The notes under the pieces: model-generated
Databases searched by the model: none
Told to the model about the DNA's origin: nothing
Seen by the model: the letters and a program-made list of their open reading frames with translations, nothing else
Shown: piece after piece, positions 33,532 through 42,248 of the stretch
Position numbering within the stretch: position 1 is the stretch's first letter
Layout: each line of letters starts with the position of its first letter
Position numbers and translations under genes: made by a program
Origin: Phycisphaerales bacterium
GTDB taxonomy: Bacteria > Planctomycetota > Phycisphaerae > Phycisphaerales > SM1A02
NCBI GenBank assembly: GCA_014238125.1
Contig: JABABS010000026.1
Coordinates: 51,906-115,905 of the forward strand
Length of the DNA stretch: 64,000 nt
Direction of reading: 5' to 3'

Positions 33532-34782
33532 ATGTCTAGTAAACTTTTTCAACCAGATTCCTGTAATCGCCGGAATTTCTTAACTGCAGCAGGTGTATTG
33601 GTTGTTGGAAGTCTGTTTTCTTGTTCCAAAATAAACGACAAATCGCAGAGAGTGTCTGAAAAACAACTTTCCATTCCAACGGAAATGATCACCATGCGTA
33701 TTCGTGTTGGGAAAATCAGAAACAAAGACGGTTTTGAACTAGATGGTGATCACGTTTTATTAACAAGAGACGGCTGGAAACTATTTTCTTCTAACTCAAA
33801 TTTTACCGAATCACCAGATCAGGTGATGTGGGTTCATAATAAAGAAACCCACACAATGATTATGGTAGAAAAAATAAAGAGGTGCGCCGGAAAAATTTCG
33901 ATGCACCCAAGACGAGACGTTTCACCACACGCGTTTGACATAGTGGTTCACGTACCAATGGAGGAATATCTTCCCGGTGTAATCGCAGGGGAGTTATATT
34001 CTCACTGGCATTTGACTACATTTGCTGCCCAAGCTGTTGCCGCGCGTAGTTATGCAACAGCCCAACATTTACAAAGAAAAGAAACAAGTTATTACGATGT
34101 TTCTGACGGACCATCATCTCAAGTATTTTTAGGAGACGTAACTCTAGATGTAGCGCATCGCGCCGTGAAGGATACGCAGGGGGTATTGCTTACGTGGAAT
34201 AATACGGTTGTGCCCTCGTATTACAGCGCCTGTTGTGGCGGTATAGCAGCGGCGGCAAGTGATGCAATTAGTTCGTCATATCTACACAACATTCCTCCCC
34301 TTTATGGGCGTGAAGGTGCCGATGTTTGTACATCACTAAATGTTCACCAGTGGAAAGTGAAGCGGCCACACGAAAGCGTTAAAAAAAGATTGTCGAAATG
34401 GTCTCGCTCCCTATCAAGCAACCCACTTAATCAACTGGGTTCGATAGAATCAATCATTCCAACAAAAACAAGCAAGCGCGGTAGACCAAAAAGTTTTGAA
34501 ATCATAGACAGTAAAAAAAACCAACATGAGATCACTGCAAAACAACTTGTTCGTGCTATGAACACTAATTATCCCACAATTTCAGAACCAACACCCAAGG
34601 TGCGGTCATCTTGTTTGGTGGCATCGAGACTGGGTTCTGATATTGAGTTTCGCGGGGTTGGTATGGGCCACGGCGTTGGCTTATGTCAATATGGCGCACA
34701 GGTTCTTGCTGGGCAAAAGATGTCTTGGGAATCTATTTTAGAGTGGTATTATCCAAAAGCACTAGTTTTAAGTGTTTCATAG
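33532..34782 (+). CDS. SpoIID/LytB-domain lipoprotein, probably Tat-exported
   Basis: 416 residues from ATG 33532 (GGAG 4 nt upstream of it). The open frame extends upstream to 33058 but that part runs antisense through lemA and is not credible. The N-terminus shows a twin-arginine motif RRNFL (about 14-18), a hydrophobic core and a lipobox SLFSC, so the mature protein is a lipid-anchored envelope protein. The SpoIID domain follows, with 'VPMEEYLPGVIAGELYS', 'AQAVAARSYATAQ' and near the end 'GVGMGHGVGLCQYGAQ'. SpoIID of Bacillus is a lytic transglycosylase acting on denuded peptidoglycan, so a peptidoglycan role is likely here. Confidence 0.9.
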   Translation: MSSKLFQPDSCNRRNFLTAAGVLVVGSLFSCSKINDKSQRVSEKQLSIPTEMITMRIRVGKIRNKDGFELDGDHVLLTRDGWKLFSSNSNFTESPDQVMWVHNKETHTMIMVEKIKRCAGKISMHPRRDVSPHAFDIVVHVPMEEYLPGVIAGELYSHWHLTTFAAQAVAARSYATAQHLQRKETSYYDVSDGPSSQVFLGDVTLDVAHRAVKDTQGVLLTWNNTVVPSYYSACCGGIAAAASDAISSSYLHNIPPLYGREGADVCTSLNVHQWKVKRPHESVKKRLSKWSRSLSSNPLNQLGSIESIIPTKTSKRGRPKSFEIIDSKKNQHEITAKQLVRAMNTNYPTISEPTPKVRSSCLVASRLGSDIEFRGVGMGHGVGLCQYGAQVLAGQKMSWESILEWYYPKALVLSVS

Positions 34783-34813
34783 GTAGTACATTGCATACAA
34801 GGTAATTAAAAAA

Positions 34814-34840
34814 GCGGCGACCGAAACAATCGGTCGCCGC
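34814..34840 (-). terminator. Strong intrinsic terminator of the coiled-coil gene
   Basis: GCGGCGACCGA and TCGGTCGCCGC form an 11-bp perfect stem around a 5-nt loop. On the minus strand it is followed by TTTTTTAATT. It serves the minus-strand gene ending at 34894 and may also stop the convergent SpoIID-like transcript. Confidence 0.85.
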
Positions 34841-34893
34841 CTGTGCCTTCCCCAAAAAAATCGTAATTAAACTCATGGAGTTTAATGTGTATT

Positions 34894-35796
34894 TTATTCA
34901 TCAAGCAAAGCATATGGACCCACGCCCTCGCTTACGTGTACAGGTTTTGGTTCAACAAAAGGATTTTCGTTGACGTTTTCACTCAATGCAAATCGCGCGC
35001 GTGTTTCATAATCTGATCCGCCACCAGTTTCGGTAAGTGCAAGGATTGTGCTTTCTTGGACAGTACGAATTTCTGCTAGTTTTGAACGCACTTGATCTAA
35101 GTTATTACCAGAACCAAACTGATCAAACGAGGACAGGGTTTTCTGTTGCCGTTCTACCATTGCAATGATGTGGTCATTTCGTTCAATTGCGTCAATTTCT
35201 CGGTCAAGTTGCCAAAGTTGCGAACGATACTGTTCGTGTTCGAGTTGTATTTTATCTAAAATAGAAGCAAGACGATCGCGTTGTTCACACATCAATTCCA
35301 TTTGCCTGCGATCAGCAGCGAGTCGATTTTCGTAATTTGCCCTTACGGTTCGTATTCTTCTTGCTTTTGTGTACGCGCTCTCAAGATCATACCGCACCCC
35401 ATCAAACCAAAAAGAAACAGGTGTTCCACTAACACCCTCTTCGTTTTCAGCAATTACAACCAGTTCTTTAAGTGCACCAAGATCGTCTGTAGTTAGTTTT
35501 ACAACATTCAGTGCAATTGATTCATCTTTCTCAAACTGCCCCATTTGGTGATCAATTTTGGAAACCTCCCCGGTAATTTCCGCAATCCTTTTCGGATATT
35601 CACGTGCGAGCAAGTCAAGTTGACGACGAAGTGCAACTGGATCGTCAACTAGTTCATCTACAATTGACGAAGCCTCTTCTTGTAGTTGATTGAAGCAAGC
35701 AACAACCCGTTTTGGCCCAACTAACAAAGTGACTCCACCTAAAGCAAGACCTCCAATTAATCCCCATCGAACAATAAATCGCGTTGTGGCGCCCAT
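34894..35796 (-). CDS. Membrane-anchored coiled-coil protein, function unknown
   Basis: 300 residues. An N-terminal membrane segment (about 10-28, 'WGLIGGLALGGVTLLVGP') is followed by two long heptad-like regions, ~40-105 and ~150-230, rich in Glu, Gln, Arg ('RRQMELMCEQRDRLASILDKIQLEHEQYRSQ' in pieces). The tail is acidic and Pro-containing. There is some resemblance in style to PspA-like or septal coiled-coil proteins, but no diagnostic motif, so I do not assign a family. AAGGAGG 6 nt before ATG 35796 is one of the best ribosome binding sites in the window. It is divergent from the sigma factor. Confidence 0.75.
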   Translation of the reverse strand: MGATTRFIVRWGLIGGLALGGVTLLVGPKRVVACFNQLQEEASSIVDELVDDPVALRRQLDLLAREYPKRIAEITGEVSKIDHQMGQFEKDESIALNVVKLTTDDLGALKELVVIAENEEGVSGTPVSFWFDGVRYDLESAYTKARRIRTVRANYENRLAADRRQMELMCEQRDRLASILDKIQLEHEQYRSQLWQLDREIDAIERNDHIIAMVERQQKTLSSFDQFGSGNNLDQVRSKLAEIRTVQESTILALTETGGGSDYETRARFALSENVNENPFVEPKPVHVSEGVGPYALLDE

Positions 35797-35850
35797 GGCA
35801 ACCTCCTTTTATACGTGTTTTGCACAGAACAGCCCGTGCGTAACAAGTAT

Positions 35851-35880
35851 TTGGGGAAATATCATGAACTATTTCATTAT
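35851..35880 (+). promoter_or_regulatory. Probable promoter of the sigma factor-kinase operon
   Basis: TTGGGG (35851-35856) and CATTAT (35875-35880) are 18 bp apart. It would start transcription near 35888, ahead of the AAGGA ribosome binding site at 35913, and so excludes the in-frame upstream ATGs at 35864 and 35879 as starts. Confidence 0.42.
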
Positions 35881-35926
35881 GACCCTAAAATCTCATCATG
35901 AATTGTCCCAACAAGGAAGAGTGCCA

Positions 35927-36658
35927 ATGAATGTCCTGACAACCACCTTTGTGCGCAGGCTCCGCGACCGCGATGAAGCGGCGTGGTTTGAATTGTGGCA
36001 GGATTTTGGTCCCGCCATTCGGTATCAATTATCAAAATGGGGCAGTGGTCGCATAGGTTTTGAAACAGTACAAGATCTTACCCAAGACACACTGGCAGCA
36101 CTTTCTAGGTGTATAGAGAGGTATGACCCAGAAAGGGGCGCGAGATTTAGCACGTGGCTTCTATCGATTGCAAAACACACGCTTGGCGACGAGTTCGATA
36201 GGCGCAACGCTCAAAAAAGAAACAGTGGTGTGAAACCACTCTCTCTTGATGAGCGAATCGATTCGTGTCAAGCAACGGTTGAAGTAGACGAAGTTTTTGA
36301 GCAAAGAATGTTTGCTGCAAAAGTATGCGCCGCAATCCGAAGAACAGAATCAGAGGTGGATTTTGTTCAGTTTCAAGTATGGCGAATGCGAGCACTTGAC
36401 AATCACACGGGCAAGGAAATTTCAATAGCACTGGGAATTAGCGAACCAACAGTAAGTAGATACATGGCAAAAGTACGAGATCAACTTAAAAAACGAATTG
36501 CAGAAGTAGTCATGCAATATAGTTTTACACCAGAAGAAGAAGCAGAGGCGAAAAAAGCAAGTCTCTCTGGAAGTGAATCAATCTTCGATGATTCCGTAAG
36601 CAATCTTTATCATGCCCATCAAATATTCTTAGGCGATGAATCAAGGGGACGAACATAA
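35927..36658 (+). CDS. ECF-like RNA polymerase sigma factor with C-terminal tail
   Basis: 243 residues from ATG 35927, chosen for AAGGA 9 nt upstream; the open frame extends to 35690 antisense through the neighbour's start. Sigma region 2 is 'VQDLTQDTLAALSRCIERYDPERGARFSTWLLSIAKH' (residues ~45-85 in blocks); region 4 has the helix-turn-helix 'GKEISIALGISEPTVSRYMAKVR' (~165-190). Regions 1 and 3 are missing, as in ECF factors. A 45-residue acidic tail (EEEAEAKKASLSGSES...) follows region 4, as in some planctomycete ECF groups. The TAA overlaps the kinase ATG (TAATG), so the kinase is a likely regulator of this factor. Confidence 0.88.
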   Translation: MNVLTTTFVRRLRDRDEAAWFELWQDFGPAIRYQLSKWGSGRIGFETVQDLTQDTLAALSRCIERYDPERGARFSTWLLSIAKHTLGDEFDRRNAQKRNSGVKPLSLDERIDSCQATVEVDEVFEQRMFAAKVCAAIRRTESEVDFVQFQVWRMRALDNHTGKEISIALGISEPTVSRYMAKVRDQLKKRIAEVVMQYSFTPEEEAEAKKASLSGSESIFDDSVSNLYHAHQIFLGDESRGRT

Positions 36659-38481
36659 TGGTCTCGTTTTTAATTGGGTTGTTATTTACATTGGCGATTC
36701 TCATTGGTGCTGTTATTCTTTTTATATATATTGTTATTCCAGTTATTGGTCACATATTCACATTTGTTGGGAGGCTTTTTAGGTTTGCTTTTCAGGAAAT
36801 TCGTGACATGTTACTTGTTCCCTTGGCACTTTTTATATGTCTCATTAAACTACTCCGTGCAACGATCTGTATCGTCTTTGCTCGGTGGGACATTGTTAGT
36901 GTCGAAATAGATGCAGCAAAACGCAGGTTTTTAGAAGCATATAATCGAACAGTTTCTGTTTTTGTTGACAACCCACTTCGTCTCTTTGGAATTGACTCTG
37001 TAAAACAAAAACAAACACCAGACTATGTTCAGCAAGTCCGACCTGAATTAGATGGTGTAATACAAGAAATTAAACACGTTGTTGGTGAAAATAAAAAACC
37101 AGAAAATAAATTCAAAGGATACACCGTTGTTGGCACACTTCCGCCGGGGGGTAGCGGCGCAAAATTATATATAACCAAGCCACACAATGGATCATCTAGG
37201 GCGGTCATCAAATGTTTTGATATTTCAGATGGCTCTGCGCTTCCACAAATTGTTCGGGAATCGAGATCTATGGAAGCAGCAAAAAAACTTGGTTTGATTA
37301 TTGAGCACCATCTTGATAATGAGAGATTTTGGTATGCCATGCCATTCCACGACGGGGATCACCTAGGTGTCGTAACAACATCGATGCACGGTACCTCCTC
37401 AAACCTGAATAACAAAAACTTGCGAACAATTCTTTTATACCAACAAACACTTTTACAAACACTGCGAGAATACCACCTAGCTGGCTTGTGGCACAAAGAC
37501 GTGAAACCAGACAACATCATCGTACATGACAACAGGGCGCACCTTGTTGATCTTGGTTTGGTGACACCCCTTGCCTCTGCAATGACACTCACTACACACG
37601 GCACCGAATATTTTCGAGACCCTGAGTTAGTTAGACAAGCAATGCGTGGCGTGAAGGTGCACCAAGTCGATGGTTCAAAATTTGACGTGTATAGCGCGGG
37701 CGCCGTTCTGTACTTCATGTTAGAAAACACATTTCCTCCACACGGCGGCCTTAGTGGGTTTAGTAAAAATAGCCCAGAATGTATTCGCTGGGTCGTTCGC
37801 CTCGCAATGGCAGATTATGACAAGCGTTATGTATCAGTTGAAGAAATGCTTGCAGACATAGAAACTATTTTGTACGCAAAAGACGTCTCTCGCGTTCGCC
37901 CCGCAGACTTGCCATCTATGAATACCAAATCTGCAGTGCTAGGTAATGTTGTGTCTAAAAAAAGTGTTCGCCCAAGAACAACACCATCTACGGGTGGTGG
38001 TCCGTTTAAACAAGAAAAAAACAAAACAAAACCCGTTGGCATATTGGCAGCATTTATTATTGGCGCGATGATTGTATATGCAACAACATCTACAGATGAA
38101 CCATCTATAACACCAGAATTTGTAAACACCACAACCTCCTTATCTATTTTTGATCACCAAAGACCGGGCGGGCGGGTTCTTTTATTAGAGAACTGTGCAA
38201 TGGCATCCAACCCAAAACTATGTGGTGAACAGGTCTCAGATATTGTAGAAAAACTAATCACTCATGGGTGGGACATTGTGTCTGACGAACAACTTGACGC
38301 CCGCGCTCGCGTGTGGATGCCAGAAGAAATTAACAATATAACTGAGGTTGCATCAAAACTAGAACGCGAACAATTGTCAGGAATTATAGTTTTTACAGAA
38401 TCTGCAAACACCACACTTTTGGCAAAAATAATTGAACCAACACAATCAACAACTTTTGCCTTTAGTACTCAAGCTAATTAA
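36658..38481 (+). CDS. Membrane-anchored Ser/Thr protein kinase-like protein
   Basis: 607 residues. Hydrophobic segments at ~5-30 and ~50-72 anchor the N-terminus. The kinase domain spans ~153-405: glycine-rich loop LPPGGSGAKLY (161-171), ATP-site Lys185 in RAVIKCF, catalytic loop HKDVKPDN (Asp281), Mg-site 'LVDLGL' (Asp298, DLG in place of DFG) and 'EYFRDPEL' for APE. A basic linker, another membrane helix (460-477) and a ~125-residue exported domain follow, of which 'GRVLLLENCAMASNPKLCGEQVSDIVEKL' may be the start of a Rossmann-like or LpoB-like fold; this is weak. The catalytic residues are present, so it is probably active. Coupled by TAATG overlap to the sigma factor. Confidence 0.88.
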   Translation: MVSFLIGLLFTLAILIGAVILFIYIVIPVIGHIFTFVGRLFRFAFQEIRDMLLVPLALFICLIKLLRATICIVFARWDIVSVEIDAAKRRFLEAYNRTVSVFVDNPLRLFGIDSVKQKQTPDYVQQVRPELDGVIQEIKHVVGENKKPENKFKGYTVVGTLPPGGSGAKLYITKPHNGSSRAVIKCFDISDGSALPQIVRESRSMEAAKKLGLIIEHHLDNERFWYAMPFHDGDHLGVVTTSMHGTSSNLNNKNLRTILLYQQTLLQTLREYHLAGLWHKDVKPDNIIVHDNRAHLVDLGLVTPLASAMTLTTHGTEYFRDPELVRQAMRGVKVHQVDGSKFDVYSAGAVLYFMLENTFPPHGGLSGFSKNSPECIRWVVRLAMADYDKRYVSVEEMLADIETILYAKDVSRVRPADLPSMNTKSAVLGNVVSKKSVRPRTTPSTGGGPFKQEKNKTKPVGILAAFIIGAMIVYATTSTDEPSITPEFVNTTTSLSIFDHQRPGGRVLLLENCAMASNPKLCGEQVSDIVEKLITHGWDIVSDEQLDARARVWMPEEINNITEVASKLEREQLSGIIVFTESANTTLLAKIIEPTQSTTFAFSTQAN

Positions 38482-38496
38482 CCAACGTACAATGGT

Positions 38497-39291
38497 TTGG
38501 TGTTTAATGACCAGGCGTTAATTATTGGGGTCGCCGTTCTTATTGTGGCAGCCCTATACTCAACAGTGGGGCATGGCGGCGGATCTGGATATCTCGCGGT
38601 TCTGGCGTTGTCTGGGATTGCCCCAGAAGAAATGCGCACGGCAGCGCTGTTTCTGAACATTGTTGTAGCATCGATTGGAACTTGGAAGTTTAGTAAAACA
38701 GGAACGTTTCGAAAAAACATTTTTGTACCACTGGTTTGCGCAAGTGTTCCAGCCGCATTTATGGGCGGGAATGTAGAAGTGCCATCAACAATATACAAAT
38801 CAATTGTTGGAATTATTTTGCTTTACGCAGCAGTTCGCCTGTGCATTCCAATAAAAGGGAACGAGCAAACAAAACAACCTTCAATCGTGTTGATCATCAT
38901 TACGGGTGTGATTATTGGTTTTCCAAGTGGCATTATTGGAGTTGGTGGAGGTATTTTTCTAAGCCCATTGATTTTACTGCTTGGCTGGGCAACAGCAAAA
39001 CAAACAGCGGCCATAAGCGCCCCTTTTATTTTGGTGAACTCAGTTGCTGGTCTCTGTGGAATCGCTGTAGTTAACAAGGGGCTTCCAGTTGATTTGTCTT
39101 TCATGTTTCCACTTGCTATCGCGGCGGTTGTTGGTGGGGTTGTTGGTGCATCTTTTGGTTCACAAAGGCTCGGGCACCAAGGATTACGAATGATTCTTGG
39201 TGTTGTTTTACTTGTTGCCTCGGTGAAAATGTTTATATCCACGCCGCCTCAACACGCTGCTGAGCTTGTTGATGTAAAATATTCACAATGA
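38497..39291 (+). CDS. TauE/SafE-family anion transporter
   Basis: 264 residues with about eight membrane segments and the two family repeats: 'YSTVGHGGGSGYLAVLALSG' near the start and 'GIIGVGGGIFLSPLILLLG' near 150. The family moves sulphite, sulphonates or other small organic anions across the cytoplasmic membrane. Start is TTG 38497 or GTG 38500; an ATG at 38492 is out of frame. Its TGA overlaps the prpB ATG (ATGA), so the substrate may be an anion linked to propionate metabolism, though that is inference only. It lies 15 bp after the kinase stop. Confidence 0.88.
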   Translation: MVFNDQALIIGVAVLIVAALYSTVGHGGGSGYLAVLALSGIAPEEMRTAALFLNIVVASIGTWKFSKTGTFRKNIFVPLVCASVPAAFMGGNVEVPSTIYKSIVGIILLYAAVRLCIPIKGNEQTKQPSIVLIIITGVIIGFPSGIIGVGGGIFLSPLILLLGWATAKQTAAISAPFILVNSVAGLCGIAVVNKGLPVDLSFMFPLAIAAVVGGVVGASFGSQRLGHQGLRMILGVVLLVASVKMFISTPPQHAAELVDVKYSQ

Positions 39292-40145
39292 CACACGCTG
39301 GAGCAATTCTTAGGGAAAAAATGGCTAAGGGCGTTGTGATGTGTCCGGGTGCATGGAACGGTTTGGTCGCAGCGGCGATTGCAAAAACCGGTTTTGAATC
39401 TTGCTATATCAGTGGTGGCGCAACAGCGAACGCTTCGGGATATCCAGATATCGGATTGATCTCTTTAACGGAAATGTGCCGCACTATTCGCGAAGTAGTT
39501 TCTGCGAGCCAACTTCCAGTCATCGCAGATGCTGATACGGGATACGGAGAAATTGAAAGTATTTCTCGTACGGTCATGGAATATGAAAGCAACGGTGCGG
39601 CTGGTTTACACATAGAAGACCAAGAGTTTCCAAAACGGTGTGGGCACCTTGATGGAAAAACACTTATTTCTCAATCGGCAATGGTTGAAAAAATTAAGTT
39701 TGCAGTAGACAGTAAACAAGACAAAGAATTCATTTTGGTTGCTCGTACAGATGCTCGCGGTACAGATTCACTGTCGATGGCTATTGATCGCGGTTGTGCA
39801 TATCGAGAAGCAGGTGCCGACATGGTTTTTCCAGAGGGCCTTCGATCTGAAGATGAATTTAATACATTTGCAGAAGAGTGCCCAGGGCTCCTACTTGCGA
39901 ATATGACCGAGTTTGGAAAAACACCACACCTAACGGCAAAGCAGTTTGAGTCACTTGGTTACAACCTTGTGATCTATCCTGTGACAATGCAGCGGGTTGC
40001 GATGGGTGCGATAATTCGTAGTTTATCTCTGTTGCACGAAACAGGATCTGCTGAAGTGTTTGAATCCACAATGCAAACAAGGCAAGAGTTATATGACACC
40101 CTTGATTATGTCCCCGGTGAGCCGTGGAAATTCAAAGGTACATAA
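39288..40145 (+). CDS. prpB: 2-methylisocitrate lyase
   Basis: 285 residues. Isocitrate-lyase-superfamily enzyme that cleaves 2-methylisocitrate to pyruvate and succinate, the last step of the methylcitrate cycle. Landmarks are 'CPGAWNGLVAAAIAKTGFE', 'YISGGATANASGYPD', the metal-binding 'VIADADTGYGE', 'HIEDQEFPKRCGHLDG' with the catalytic KRCGH loop, and 'ARTDARG'. Length is right for PrpB and too short for isocitrate lyase. Oxaloacetate decarboxylase or PEP-mutase homologues share the fold, but KRCGH plus the citrate synthase gene next to it favour PrpB. ATGA overlap with the TauE gene; 75 bp before prpC. Confidence 0.93.
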   Translation: MTHAGAILREKMAKGVVMCPGAWNGLVAAAIAKTGFESCYISGGATANASGYPDIGLISLTEMCRTIREVVSASQLPVIADADTGYGEIESISRTVMEYESNGAAGLHIEDQEFPKRCGHLDGKTLISQSAMVEKIKFAVDSKQDKEFILVARTDARGTDSLSMAIDRGCAYREAGADMVFPEGLRSEDEFNTFAEECPGLLLANMTEFGKTPHLTAKQFESLGYNLVIYPVTMQRVAMGAIIRSLSLLHETGSAEVFESTMQTRQELYDTLDYVPGEPWKFKGT

Positions 40146-40220
40146 GACCCATTTTTTCAGGTAGAATATGGGGCGCAGACCACTTCAATTGGTTGTAAGT
40201 GGATTGCGGAAAGACTACCT

Positions 40221-41378
40221 ATGACACAAACAAAAGAAACAACAAATAAACCCACTGACCAACGAGGCCTTGCGGGCCAAGTGATTGGCGACACCTCAGT
40301 ATGTGCTGTGAACCAAACACAGTTGATGTACAGAGGATATGAAATTGCAGATTTGGCGGCGAACGCAACGTTCGAAGAGGTTGCATATTTACTATTGAAT
40401 GGTGAAAAGCCAACGGGCGAAGAACTTGCTCAATTCAAAGCACAACTTGTATCGATGCGAGAAATTCCAGAAAGCGTGAAAGAAGCAATTATACATATTG
40501 CAAAAAATTCACCAGAAGCGCACCCAATGGGCGTCCTTCGAACGGCAGTTTCACTTTTATCACATATGTGCCCCGTATGTGAAGACAACAGTGCTGAAAA
40601 CGACATGCGAAAATCGATGAGCCTTCTTGCACAAATTCCAACGTGTATTGGTACACACCAAATGGCACTTGATGGAAAGGTTCCTGTCGATCCAGATCCA
40701 AATCTTGATCACGCAGCAAACTTGCTGTGGTGTATGTCTGGGGAAAAACCACACGAATCAGCGGCAAAAGTGATGGATGTTTCACTTATCTTGTATGCGG
40801 AACACGACTTTAATGCTTCAACATTTACATGCAGGGTAGTTGCTTCGACAAACGGAGACCTACACTCTTGTGTGTGTGGTGGTATCGGGGCCCTCAAAGG
40901 TAATTTGCACGGTGGTGCTAATGAAGCTGCAATGAAAATGCTCCAGGAAATCATGGCAGAGGTTGAAAACGGCACAACCGCGGACGAGTTCATGCAAAAC
41001 GCTTTTGAAACAAAGAAAAAACTTATGGGTTTCGGTCATCGTGTTTATAAAAACGGCGATCATCGTGCCGGAATACTTCGAAAATGGGGACTTGAATATT
41101 GCGCCACGGCAAACCAGGATGCAAAAAAATGGTTTGATCTTGGTGACGAAGTACAAGCGATTATGTTGCGGGACAAAAACATATTTCCAAATGTTGATTT
41201 TCCTTGCGGCATGACGTATTACGCATTGGGAATTCCTGTTCCACAATACACACCAATATTTGTAGTTGCAAGAATTACGGGTTGGTGTGCTCATATTATG
41301 GAGCAGCACCAAAACAATAGAATTATTCGCCCACTAGCAAAGTACACTGGCAGTGAACTAAGAAATTGGAACGATTGA
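40221..41378 (+). CDS. prpC: Citrate synthase family, probably 2-methylcitrate synthase
   Basis: 385 residues, the short type II-like form of PrpC/archaeal-type citrate synthase. It condenses propionyl-CoA (or acetyl-CoA) with oxaloacetate. Catalytic regions are 'LKGNLHGGANEAAMKML' (first His), 'MGFGHRVYKNGDHRA' (second His) and 'NVDFPCGMTYYALGIP' (Asp). 'GLAGQVIGDTSVCAVNQTQLMYRGYEIADLA' in blocks starts the protein. PrpC often also makes citrate at low rate, and adjacency to prpB rather than sequence decides the call. A TAGAAT hexamer at 40162-40167 and an inverted repeat CCACTT...AAGTGG (40180-40202) lie in the 75-bp leader and could be promoter and operator. Confidence 0.9.
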   Translation: MTQTKETTNKPTDQRGLAGQVIGDTSVCAVNQTQLMYRGYEIADLAANATFEEVAYLLLNGEKPTGEELAQFKAQLVSMREIPESVKEAIIHIAKNSPEAHPMGVLRTAVSLLSHMCPVCEDNSAENDMRKSMSLLAQIPTCIGTHQMALDGKVPVDPDPNLDHAANLLWCMSGEKPHESAAKVMDVSLILYAEHDFNASTFTCRVVASTNGDLHSCVCGGIGALKGNLHGGANEAAMKMLQEIMAEVENGTTADEFMQNAFETKKKLMGFGHRVYKNGDHRAGILRKWGLEYCATANQDAKKWFDLGDEVQAIMLRDKNIFPNVDFPCGMTYYALGIPVPQYTPIFVVARITGWCAHIMEQHQNNRIIRPLAKYTGSELRNWND

Positions 41379-41381
41379 TCA

Positions 41382-42245
41382 ATGTCTACAAAAAAAATAG
41401 CAGTGGTTGGTGGGGGCACAATGGGTAGTGGTATATCGCTCACTGCGGCGACGCACGGTATTGAAGCAGTGATCATTGATATTAATGAAGACCAACTAGG
41501 TAGAGCTAAGTCTTATCACGAAAAACAATGTGCTCGCGCTGTGTCAAAAGAACGAATGACACAAGACGAATCGGACAAAGCGATTGCAAGACTCTCATAC
41601 GTTTCATCCATGTCAGAAGCTTCGGGTGCTGAGTGGGCTGTAGAGGCAGCAACCGAAAATGTGGAAATTAAGAAAAAAATATTCACACAGATGCAGGAAA
41701 ACTTTGGCAACGAAGTTGTTCTTGCAACAAACACATCATCTATCTCAATTACAGATCTCGCCTCCGCTGTTCCAGAAGCAGAACACCGTGTGATAGGAAT
41801 GCATTTTTTTAATCCCGTTCCTGTTATGAAACTTGTTGAAGTGATAAGGGGTGATAACACGAGCGAAGAAACAACCGCGGCGACAGTTGCGCTTTCTGAA
41901 TTAATGGGAAAGGTGCCTGTTTTAGCCAACGATTTTGCTGGTTTTGTTTCAAACCGTGTACTTATGCCAATGATTAACGAAGCCTTTCATGCGTGGTCTG
42001 ATGGCGTGGCAGAACCAAAGGATATTGATTCAATCATGAAACTTGGTTGCGCATTTCCAATGGGACCTCTTCGCTTGGCAGACTACATTGGGCTTGATGT
42101 GTGTAGAGATATTATGATGGTTATGTATAAGGGTTTAAACCAGAACGAAAAATATCTTCCAAACGAAAAACTTGTAGCATTGGTTGAAGCGGGAAGCCTT
42201 GGTGACAAATCTGGCCAAGGCGTGTACAACTACGATAAAGGTTAA
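41382..42245 (+). CDS. 3-hydroxyacyl-CoA dehydrogenase (3-hydroxybutyryl-CoA dehydrogenase type)
   Basis: 287 residues, the stand-alone NAD(P)-dependent dehydrogenase form. N-terminal Rossmann motif VVGGGTMGSGI, then 'LATNTSSISITDLASAV', the catalytic His in 'VIGMHFFNPVPVMKLVEVI', 'KVPVLANDFAGFVSNRVLMPMINEA' and the C-terminal 'GCAFPMGPLRLADYIGLDV'. It interconverts 3-hydroxyacyl-CoA and 3-ketoacyl-CoA, serving fatty-acid breakdown or acetoacetyl-CoA reduction. It begins 3 nt after the prpC stop and ends 3 nt before resB, so it is in the middle of one long plus-strand operon. With the thiolase at 1-817 it would make the last two beta-oxidation steps. Confidence 0.94.
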   Translation: MSTKKIAVVGGGTMGSGISLTAATHGIEAVIIDINEDQLGRAKSYHEKQCARAVSKERMTQDESDKAIARLSYVSSMSEASGAEWAVEAATENVEIKKKIFTQMQENFGNEVVLATNTSSISITDLASAVPEAEHRVIGMHFFNPVPVMKLVEVIRGDNTSEETTAATVALSELMGKVPVLANDFAGFVSNRVLMPMINEAFHAWSDGVAEPKDIDSIMKLGCAFPMGPLRLADYIGLDVCRDIMMVMYKGLNQNEKYLPNEKLVALVEAGSLGDKSGQGVYNYDKG

Positions 42246-42248
42246 CAA

